Origin: Dipteronia dyeriana
Taxonomy: Eukaryota; Streptophyta; Magnoliopsida; Sapindales; Sapindaceae
Length of the DNA stretch: 64,000 nt
Direction of reading: 5' to 3'
Assembly (NCBI GenBank): GCA_032871835.1
Contig: CM065297.1
Location: forward strand, 3,536,501-3,600,500
The notes under the pieces were generated by a model. It made no database searches. It was not told where the DNA came from and saw only the letters and a program-made list of their open reading frames with translations. The translations under genes were made by a program, and so were the position numbers. This document shows, in pieces, positions 55,441 through 64,000 of this stretch (position 1 is the first letter of the stretch; the number at the start of each line of letters is the position of its first letter).

Positions 55441-55895
55441 GTAAATAGAGTATATACTTCTTTGTATTTGATAATGTAATTGTATTGTTTTTTTAATCTA
55501 ATGTGCTTATTCAATTATATTGATTTTGTTTAATTTTGAAAGATAATCAATAAGTTGTATTTATATATTTGATAAATTATTAAGAATTTAAAAATTAATA
55601 ATATATATAATTAATTTTCATTGTGGAATATATTATATATTATAATATTTAATATATTCCCCACTTAAAATTATTATTTTAAAAAAAAATGTTTTCAGAT
55701 TTATAATGGTTTTTAACCATCATTACTTAATAATGGATAAATAATGATGGTTAAAAAGCGTCGAGAAGTTATGACATTGAAAACCATCAAAAAATGGTTA
55801 TTGACATTGGATTCCTTGACTTTTTAAAACCATCATAAATTGACATTTATGACGGTTTTTAATCGTCATAAAACACTTTTTTTCTAGTAGTGATC

Positions 55896-57670
55896 CATTA
55901 TCAAGGCTTTGGACTCCAAGTGCTTCAAGGAAGGTAGATTACTTGACTATACTCATAATTGAAGAGAATTAGTAGCACACACTCACATGCATGTTTTAGC
56001 ATTTGTTATCCACTGTATTCATATGTTTACATGTAATTGAATGATGCATTTTATGCCATTCATTACACTCTACACTTGCACATTTTTGCATTTAGGCTAG
56101 TGTGTTGTGTCTACCTGGAAAAGAGGATTTTCCTCTTCACCGAGGTGCAGGTCGCTGACTAAGCACTTGCCTCGACCTTGGTCCCAACAACGATTGCTTC
56201 CAGAAGTTGCATGTTTCAGGGACCGCGGCTTGTGCACTTGCCTACACAACGGCTTCTGTCGTAGTATTCTCCAATTGGCCCATGTTGCCTATGCCGCGGC
56301 CTATGCATATGCATGCACACCGGCCACCGCCGCGATACTGTCCAGACGGTGCACAGTTGAATGCACCACGGTTCTGACAACTTTCCCGTGCCGCAGTTCA
56401 GTTAGCAGTAATGATGGGATTTTGTTACCTGTTTTCAAAACGGCGTCATATTATCTAGGGCTCTATATATATGTATGTTTTTTCCCACTCTTTGTCTCTT
56501 GAGAGCTTCAGAATCCATTTTTATCTCATTCCTTTTAGAGCTGAAGAGTGACTTGCAAGAAAAGTTAGCAAGAACCGATCTTTATTGTCCAAAACTCAAA
56601 CACCCTTCATGCCTTCATGAATCAAGCATCATCTAACTTCATCTAGGTTGTGACTAGGTATGGATCTTCGTCAACATATTTGACATGGTAAGTAGAACAT
56701 CATCTTCATTCATTTTTATGTTCTTGCTTTATAAGAAATCTCTTTTATGACTTGTTTGTATCTAGATTAGGATTTTTATTACAAGTTGAGATGTTTTTTG
56801 ATGTTTGAGTTGTTGTATTGTGATAGCTATTGCATCTAGGAATGCTTTTTATTTCATATAACTAAGTTATATGCATATCATCTAGATAAACATTAAATGT
56901 GTTGACATAGCATTTATGCATTTAGCATATCTTTCATATTCATTTTAGGTTGCATATCTATTCTTTTACGAGTTAAGAGCTTGTTTGGTTGGTCTTTTGA
57001 AAAACCTTTATTGGTAAAATATCTACTTGTAATAGATCTATTAAAAATAGAGTTTTTGAATAAATAAATAAATAAATGTTTGATTGGTAGATTTTTTTTT
57101 TAAAAAAAAATATCTATTTGGAGAAATACCTCCCCATGAGCTTTTATCTAGTAAAGGTTTAAACTCTACCAGACATCTACTCAATTAAAAATAGATATTC
57201 TTCAAAAACCTAACCAAACAACTCAAAAAAATTTAAATAGACGTTCGTAGACCTTTTGAGCCAGTAGAAAGCTCAACCAAACGAGCACTAAGTCTTGTAT
57301 TTACCGTGGGTAGTATGCAAGCAAGAGCCGATTATCACTATTAAAGTCCTGCGGGTAGCAAAAGCGGATTAGTAATCGTAAAGGTGTGATGTGGTCAACC
57401 TAGGTTGTAATCGTTTTTATAAATAGTGGATTTGAGCGCTCGATTGGCTATCTATTAGCTAATCCCGTGGTTTTTACCTTGTCGAAGGTTTTTCACGTAA
57501 ATTCAAGTGTTATTTACTTTCCGCACCTTTACTTGAATTTATTGTATGTTTGTTGTGGGGTGTTTATTTTAATTAATATTGATTAATCGAAAAGGTTGGT
57601 AATTGATTCGATTAAAACCTATTCATCCCCTATTGGTTAATTAAACACACGCGTTTAGTTTTAATTTCAA
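55896..57670 (+). repeat. 5' LTR region of a SIRE-type Copia element (left limit uncertain)
   Basis: The right limit is set by the primer site at 57672. It contains a GC-rich block (56107-56405) with tgccgcggcctatgc and gaccgcggc words, a TATA-like ctatatatatgtatg (56461-56475) and a nested PIF-like MITE (56987-57288). The left edge was not resolved because the CACTA element abuts it, and no second LTR lies inside the window for comparison. Confidence 0.6.
56987..57288. mobile_element. PIF/Harbinger-like MITE, copy 2, nested in an LTR
   Basis: About 302 bp. Starts GAGCTTGTTTGGTTGG and, read from the right, GTGCTCGTTTGGTTGAGC. The 3-bp duplication TAA (56984-56986 and 57289-57291) is the target type for PIF/Harbinger. 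Same family as 20998-21297. Confidence 0.82.
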
Positions 57671-57671
57671 T

Positions 57672-57683
57672 TGGTATCAGAGC
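57672..57683 (+). other. Primer-binding site, initiator tRNA-Met
   Basis: TGGTATCAGAGC just after the LTR, identical to the primer site of the Copia element at 42226. Confidence 0.9.
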
Positions 57684-57787
57684 GGGAGATATAATTAGGT
57701 GATTCAAGCTCTTGTTATTTATGTCTTGCATTTCTGCATTTGTTTGTTGCATTTCATTTGCATCTCATTTATAATCGCCAAACACTA

Positions 57788-59208
57788 TGAGTGGGAACGA
57801 AGATGGACAAGAGGGAGCCTCAAGCACAACACCCTATTTGCTTAATAGGGTGAATTATGCCTCATGGAAAGACAAGATGGAGTCAATACCTTTGCCAAAT
57901 TGATGACCGTACATGGATGACAGTTGAAGATGACTACACTCCTCCAACAATGACCACTGAAGAAGGAAATGAAGTCTCTAAGCATAAGTCTCAATAGAGC
58001 ACACAAGAATTTAAATCTTCCAAGTGGAACAACAAGGCAATGCATGCTATATTGTGTGCCATGGATGAAAATCAGTACAAGTTGATTCAAACAACTAGGA
58101 ATGCTAATGAGGATTGGGAGATTTTAAGGACGGCTTATGAGGGAACCTAAGTAGTCAAAGATTCCAAGCTCCAAGTACTACAAATGCAGTTTGAGACAAT
58201 TATGATTGAGGAGGATGAATGCTTCAATGATTTTCAAGTAAAGTTGATGGACATTGTCAACCAAAGCCATCAATTAGGTGACCCATAAACGGATAAAAGA
58301 ATTAAATAAAAGATTACGAGGCCGCTTTAGACAAGATTTGAGTCAAACGTGACGACACTTGAAGAGAATAGCCACTACAAGAATATGAATCCAAGTGAAG
58401 TCATTGGAAGACTTTTGGCTTATGAGTCTAGATGGACTCTTACTCTTACCCGTCCAAAGAAGCAAAAGAGCATTGTTTTGAAGACCTCCAAGGTTGAGAA
58501 GGAGGAGGAAGACTTAGATGAGGAGATAACCCTCACAGTCAAAAGGTTCAAGAGGTTTGTCAAGTTTGATAAGAAAGGTCTTAGATTCAAAGGTCAAGAT
58601 TTGAAGAAGAAGACTTCCTACAAGAAGATGAAGAAAACCCAAGAGAAGGACTCCAAGAAGGACATTCAATGCTTCGAGTGTAGTAGATATGGTCATATTG
58701 CTCCCAAGTGTGCAAATTTGAAGAAGAAGAAGAAAGAAAAGGCAGTGGCCGCCACTTAGAGTGAAATTGATGACTTGAAGAGGAAGGAGGATCCTTGGAT
58801 GATGAAAAGCATATGGCAAACTTTATTTCTTTTGCATCATCTCTTAAGACCAAGAAAGAAATAGAAGATGATGAGGAAGACAAACAAAGTGAAGTTGACT
58901 CAAGTGATGAGAGCTCTTCATCTCACTCTACAAATGAAAATGTAGAAGGCATAGACCTTGAAGAGTTCATTGAGCATTTTCAAAGATTAAGGTTGAAGAT
59001 GAAGAGAGAGGTTCGAAGACTAAAGGAAGAGAACCTCAAGCTATCAACCGAGATGATTCACTTAAATGGAGAAGTGAAGATAGCTAAAATAAATGATGCT
59101 CTGATGGAAAATGAGCTTGAAGAAGCAAAAGAAACTATTGTTAAGATGACTTTAAACACCAAGAAACTTGACCGTATGTTGGGAGTTAGCAAGAAGCCAA
59201 ATGACTAG
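57788..59208 (+). pseudogene. SIRE-type gag, disrupted
   Basis: Starts MSGNEDGQEGASSTTPYLLN, then RVNYASWKDKMES, and continues through a frameshift near 57895 and several stops (about 57996, 58148, 58286). The CCHC zinc knuckle CFECSRYGHIAPKC is at about 58669-58711. A long acidic and coiled-coil-like tail follows (58795-59208: VEGIDLEEFIEHFQRLRLKM and later NELEEAKETIVKMTLNTK). The large gag with a coiled-coil extension is typical of the SIRE (Maximus) lineage. Not one open frame. Confidence 0.75.
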
Positions 59209-61868
59209 AGAGGTCTAGGGTTTGAATATGATAAGAAACCTCAACCCCAAACAAGACGATATTTTTCAAAAGCATGGATATTAAGGAGTTTATTCCTTCT
59301 CAACATCATAGGAAGAAAATTTAACTATGAGAGTGCTCTAAAATCATTCATGTTAAGGTGACACCAATAAGTCAAGCTCAAGCTCAACCAATGAGAACAA
59401 ATCAAGCAAGCTTTCCTCAACCCAAATACCACTAAGCCAAGAAGAAATCCATGCAAGTTCAATAAAGGAATCAATGTTATCCAACTCAACAACAAATGAG
59501 GAGAGAACTAATTCAACACCAACGACAAACTCAAAGACATGGGAAAACCCCTTTGTACTCATTAAGAAATCGTATGACCTTTTACTTTATTCCTACATGT
59601 CACTTTTGTGGTGTTGACGGTCATATTTGACAAAATTGCTTTAAGTTTATTAAAATGTGTAGACCTAAAAGAATGATTGAAAGAAATAGGACTAGAGCTA
59701 ACATTCATGCTTTTTGGAAATTTAGAGCAAGTAATGAATTTATTTGCCATGTGGCTTAAATAGCCTTGAAAGCCAATGTTTCTAACACTTGGTATTTGGA
59801 TAGTGGGTACTCTAGACACATGACCAAAAATAAGAGTTTCTTTGATTCTCTTGTCATGGAGGATGGTGGATTTGTCACATTTGGTGATAGATCTAAAAAG
59901 AAAGTCATAGGGAAAGAAATCATTTCCATTATACGATTACCCTATTTGTCAAATGCTTTATTTGTTGATGGCTTGCAAGCCAATCTTATAAGCATTTCTC
60001 ATCTTAATGATGATTGGTTGTCAGTTTTGTTTAATAGAAATGATTGCTCTATTTTGAAATCTAATAAACAACCTTGTTAAAAGGAAAAGAGATCGAGTGA
60101 CAATTGTTATTGTGTTGAAGCTAGTGTCATCTCTTATAATATATCCAAGGGTATGCAAATTGAGTTGTGGCACCAAAGACTTGGCCACATGAACTATTGA
60201 GATTTGAGGATCTTAGATAAGTTTAAAGTTGTGTGCGAGCTTCCCGAACTTGGGAAGAAAGTTGATGGTATTTGTGGACCTTGTCAACAAGGGAAACACA
60301 CCAAAAGTATGCACAAGAAAGACAAGTATCTCACCACCAAGGAGTCATTAGATCTCCTACATATGGTCTTCATGGTTCCCATACAAACCGGAGTCTCAGT
60401 GGTAAGAGATACGTTTCTGTATATGTAGATGATTTCTCTAGATTTACATGGATATATTTTCTTAGAGGGAAATCTGAACTTTTGAAAATTTTAAAATGTT
60501 TTGCACTAAGATTTAAAATGAGAAAAACTCGTACATTAAAAGCATTTAAAGGATTAGAAGTAACTATGAGAAGGAATTTGAAAATGTTTGTTTTGAAAGC
60601 TTCTGTAATAGCTTTGGCATATCCCATGAGTTTTCGGCTCCTCGAACCCCTCAACAAAATGGGTTTGTAGAACGAAAGAATAGAGTCCTTCAAGAGATGA
60701 CCCGTGTGATGCTGCTTAGCAATAATGTGCCTAGGAATCTTTGGGCCGATTCCGTCAATACGGCTTGCTATATAGAAAATAAAGTTTTTCTAGAACACAA
60801 CACTAGACAAACCTCATATTAATTGTGGAAGGGTAGGAAGCTAAATGTGAGTTACTTTCACTCATTTGGAAGCTAATGTGAGTTACTTTCACTCATTTGG
60901 AAGCAAATGCTACATCTTTACTGACCGAGATCAACTTGACAAATTTGATGCCAATAATGATGAGGGAATTATCATTGACTATACCCTAAATAGTAATGCC
61001 TATAGAGTCTTCAATTTCAAAACTCAAAGTGTCATGAAATCATCTAATGTTGTCATAGTTGATTATAGGCATAAGACTAGTGACCATGGTGATGAGGTTA
61101 TTGTGATTGATGATTCTTCCTTGGAGAAGAATGATGAGACTTCAGGTGATGTGAAGTTAAACCTTGATGAAGAGGTTATTCAACCTCTTGATAGAGATCT
61201 GTTTTTGAACTTTAAAGAACCCGCTCCATGGGTTAGACATCTCTACAACAAGAATGATATTCTTGGAGATGTGAATGAAGGTGTTAGGACTATGCATCAT
61301 TTAGCTATACTTGTTACACCTCTCAAATTGAACACAAAAATGTTGATGAAGCCATGAATGATGAGTTTTGGGTTCTTGCTATGCAAGAAGAGCTAAACCA
61401 ATTTGAAAGAAATAAGATTTGGACTCTAGTTTTTAGACTCAAGAACTCTAATGTAATTGGTACCAAATGAGTATATAAGAACAAGTCTAATAAAGATGTC
61501 AAAATTGAGCGAAACAAGGCTAGACTTGTAGCACAATGATATTCATAAATTGAGGGTGTCGATTTTGAGGAGAGTTTTGCTTCGGTTGCTCATCTTGAGT
61601 TCATAAGGCTTCTCTTGTCCATATCATGTGTGCACAAGTTCAAATTGCATCAAATGGACGTTAAGAGTGTCTTCCTCAATGGCTTCTTATAATAGAAAGT
61701 GTTTTTTGAGCAACCCAAGGGGTTTGTGAATCCTCACCACCCCAATCATGTCTATGATCTCAAGTAAGTTTTATATGGGTTGAAACAAGCACCGATGGCT
61801 TGGTATGAGCGCCTCACTCTCTATTTTGTGATGAGCTATTTATAGCCGAAATCTATGTTAATGACATT
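59209..61868 (+). pseudogene. SIRE-type pol, protease to reverse transcriptase N-part, heavily disrupted
   Basis: Protease: WYLDSGYSRHMTKNKSFFDS (59792 onward) with an intact D-S-G. Pre-integrase: ELWHQRLGHMN, a stop, then CGPCQQGKH (60164-60300). Integrase pieces with frameshifts lie between 60350 and 60780 (YVDDFSRFTWIYFLRGKSE, then QNGF.ERKNRVLQEMTRVM in another frame). A 33-bp tandem duplication interrupts the reading at 60841-60905 (atgtgagttactttcactca repeated). Reverse transcriptase fragments (NKARLVA, HQMDVKSVFLNGFL, LYGLKQAP.AWYE) appear at 61380-61820 with stops. Confidence 0.75.
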
Positions 61869-62795
61869 GTGTTTGGTTCTACCAACAAATCCACAGTCCA
61901 ACAATTTGTTGATGTAATGTCTCAACCTGAGATGAGTCTTGTTGGGGAGCTCAATTACTTCATAGGTTTACAGATCAAGCAATTGCATGATGGGATTTTT
62001 ATATCCCAAGCTAAGTATGCTAAGAACCTAGTGAAGAAGTTTGGCCTTGAAAAAGCCAAACATTGTGACACACCTATGAGTACCACTTTGAAATTAAGCA
62101 AGGATGTTAGTGGAAAAAGTGTGGACCAAAGCTTATATCGTGACATGATTGGTAGCTTACTTTACTTGATTGCAAGTAGACCCAATATAGCTTTTAGTGT
62201 GGGTGTGTGTGCTACGTACCAAACAGATCCCAAGGAGTCCCATCTCTCCTTTGTGAAGAGAATCATTTGATATGTGAATGGGACATCCAACTATGAGATA
62301 TGGTACTCTTTTGACACTGATGCTAACTTAGTTGGCTTTAGAGATACAGATTGGGCAGGAAGTTGTGATGATAAGAAAAGTACATCAAGCGTTTGCTTCT
62401 TCCTAGGGAATAACTTGGTGTCTTGGTTTTGTAAGAAGAAAAATTCCATTTCCTTGTCCACAGCCGAGGCCGAGTACATAGCAGCCGGGAGTGCTTGCAC
62501 ACAACTCTTTTGGATGAAGCAAATGCTTATGGATTATGGCTTTAATCAAGATACTCTAACCCTTTATTATGATAACATGAGTGCAATTAACATTTCAAAG
62601 AGTTCTGTTCAGCTTTCTAGAACTAAACATATAGACATTATACATCACTTTATTAGGGAGTTAGTAGAAGGCAAATGCATTGCACTTGAACATGTTGGCA
62701 CAGATGATCAACTATCAGATTTGTTCACTAAGGCTTTTTACTCAACTAGATTCAAATCACTTAGTAGGTCTATTGGGATTTGTCATTTGTCTTGA
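61850..62795 (+). pseudogene. SIRE-type reverse transcriptase end and RNase H
   Basis: Two nearly joined frames (61869-62270 and 62274-62795) separated by one stop. The reverse transcriptase active site reads YVNDIVFGST in place of the usual Y-V-D-D, so one catalytic Asp is lost. Downstream are SLVGELNYFIGLQIKQ, AKYAKNLVKKFGLEKAKHCD and SLLYLIASRPNIAFSVGVCA. RNase H: FRDTDWAGSCDDKKSTS, SLSTAEAEYIAAGSACTQLF, SRTKHIDIIHHFIRELVEG. Ends ICHLS and a stop, as in SIRE elements. Confidence 0.85.
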
Positions 62796-64000
62796 TGAGC
62801 TTTGGTTTGACCCCATATGGAGAGCTCAAGCAAAGAGAGCAGATTGGCATAATAGTGTATTGTGCTCATTGATAATATTTATGCTTCTTTATTAATTGCT
62901 TTAGATGATTGGTTATACATATGCTTTTATGTTTTTTTAGTAAGTGTGCAACTTTGCTTTACTTGCTATCCATGTCTTATTTATGATCAAACATGCATTT
63001 TTGGACTAGGAAAAATTACTTTGGAACTACAGTTTGAATGACTAAGAATTGATCTTCATGACATGATGATTCTATAAATGACATGTTTTAAATTGATATG
63101 CATGAAGAATCTCTTGAATGCTTAAAAATGAATGCAATAAATTGTGTGTAAAAGCAATGTTAAGACTTCAATCAATAAGGGTCATGTATCCATTCTAAGG
63201 ATTTTACAATCCGAAGGTTTCTCTCTCTTTATTAGTTGAACAAGGCTACTATCATACGGGCATCCTATCCGGAAAAATCTAAAAGGGCGCAATAGTCAGC
63301 TAATGTCTTGTTTTGCTTATGAAGTTTGATATAGTTGCTCTTAAAATTAACTTTATTTTACAATCTATATCTTGCTTTATTCCATGATAAAGGGTGAAAT
63401 TGGTTTGAATTCTTTTTGGAAACCTTTGTTGTTTGTTTTTCCAAATACCATGATTTTTGATCTTGAATATAACTTGTCTTGTATACAAAGCATTTTTTCA
63501 CACAAATTTCATGAAATAAAACTCCTTGAATCTCCCTTACTTAATTGAGTTGCATAAATTTGCTTATATGATTATACATATGTTGTTGTGCCATAAGCTC
63601 TCCTTGCCAAATGCATACCAATTTAGGAGATACTCCTTTGGCTATCTCATGAAAAAAAGAGGGAGTAGTGTGAAGTTTAGGGGGAGTTGCATATTAGGGG
63701 ACATTGCCCATCACGGGGAGTTTATTCTTTAGGAGAGTTGTAATTATTGAGGGAGAGCATGTTGCATTGCATTGCATAGCATGACATGATTATATTAGTT
63801 GATTGTATTGGTTTAAATAACATGGCATGATTATATTAGTTGATTGTATTGGTTTAATTTGTTGTAGCTATTGCAATTGTTTTTGTTAAAAGCATCTCAA
63901 ACACACTTGGTATTGGAAGGTATTTTCTTGTTGATTGTATGTAGGTTTGATTTTTCTACAAGCCTTGGATTGACTTGAAGAAGTTTAAGACTCAGATTAT
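62796..64000 (+). other. 3' untranslated part of the SIRE-type element, runs off the window
   Basis: No coding region. A purine-rich tract gtttagggggagttgc (63676-63691) may be the polypurine tract or one of several such tracts SIRE elements carry. A 40-bp segment (catgattatattagttgatt then gtattggttta) is tandemly duplicated at 63783-63859. The 3' LTR, if present, begins near or beyond the window end. Confidence 0.5.

Larger units (their letters stand above)
53977..55892. mobile_element. Non-autonomous CACTA transposon
   Basis: A 1916-bp element starting CACTACTACCAAAACG and ending TTTTTTTCTAGTAGTG, with a 3-bp duplication ATC on both sides (53974-53976 and 55893-55895), as for CACTA elements. 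Both sub-terminal regions (54010-54240 and 55695-55880) are filled with copies of a motif around atgatggtttttaaaaaccgtcataa, which is itself nearly self-complementary. No transposase is present. A SINE-like copy (54292-54390) and a T-rich segment with an exon-intron-like layout (54840-55440) make up the interior. Confidence 0.9.

Noticed and set aside
58514..58883. Minus-strand Ser-rich frames of about 100 codons
   Set aside because: Antisense shadows of the Lys/Glu-rich SIRE-type gag.

Overview
The window is a gene-poor, AT-rich stretch of a flowering-plant nuclear genome, very probably a eudicot. It holds only two genes that look intact: an intronless PLS-class pentatricopeptide-repeat (PPR) gene at the left edge (579-2246, minus strand) and a three-exon NAC transcription factor of the NAC100/NAM clade (24095-25326, plus strand) that carries a recognisable miR164 target site. 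Everything else that can be identified is transposable-element sequence, much of it nested. TG...CA long terminal repeats, initiator-tRNA-Met primer sites and 3-, 5-, 8- and 9-bp target duplications support the calls.

Layout, left to right. 1-2.6 kb: PPR gene. 2.6-11 kb: a tRNA-derived SINE relic and a cluster of foldback, MULE-type elements without transposase (2768-4513, 6588-7659, 8493-9441, 10061-10980); the first hosts a nested hAT-type MITE (3892-4310). 11-15.5 kb: unique AT-rich DNA, a GC-richer promoter-like island at 11735-12110 and several small MITEs. 15.5-18.6 kb: a decayed minus-strand Copia element with a gag fossil, truncated by a MULE relic. 18.6-23.7 kb: MITEs of four families, including a MULE nested inside an older inverted-repeat element. 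23.8-25.5 kb: the NAC gene. 25.5-30.8 kb: mostly unassigned.

30.8-36.05 kb: a MULE with about 140-bp terminal inverted repeats. It carries a broken MURA-type transposase and two captured gene fragments, a wall-associated-kinase piece lying antisense between two halves of an RNase H-like domain. 36-37.4 kb: another MULE relic with a long hairpin. 37.85-40.6 kb: a 2.7-kb solo LTR. 40.6-41.2 kb: two MITEs. 41.7-46.8 kb: a complete but inactivated Tnt1-like Copia element. 46.8-47.3 kb: MITEs. 49.0-51.87 kb: an LTR element with no coding capacity, flanked by a perfect 5-bp duplication. 52.2-53.2 kb: a long-inverted-repeat MULE. 53.98-55.9 kb: a non-autonomous CACTA element. 55.9-64 kb: a degenerate SIRE-type Copia element that runs off the window.

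The least ordinary observations are the chimeric gene-capturing MULE, a GC-rich TAGACCGCGGCA-type motif array found upstream of the TATA box in the LTRs of three unrelated-looking retroelement families, a MITE family embedded in (TA)n tracts, and the conserved miR164 site in the NAC gene. All comparisons were made by eye; no alignment or database search was run.
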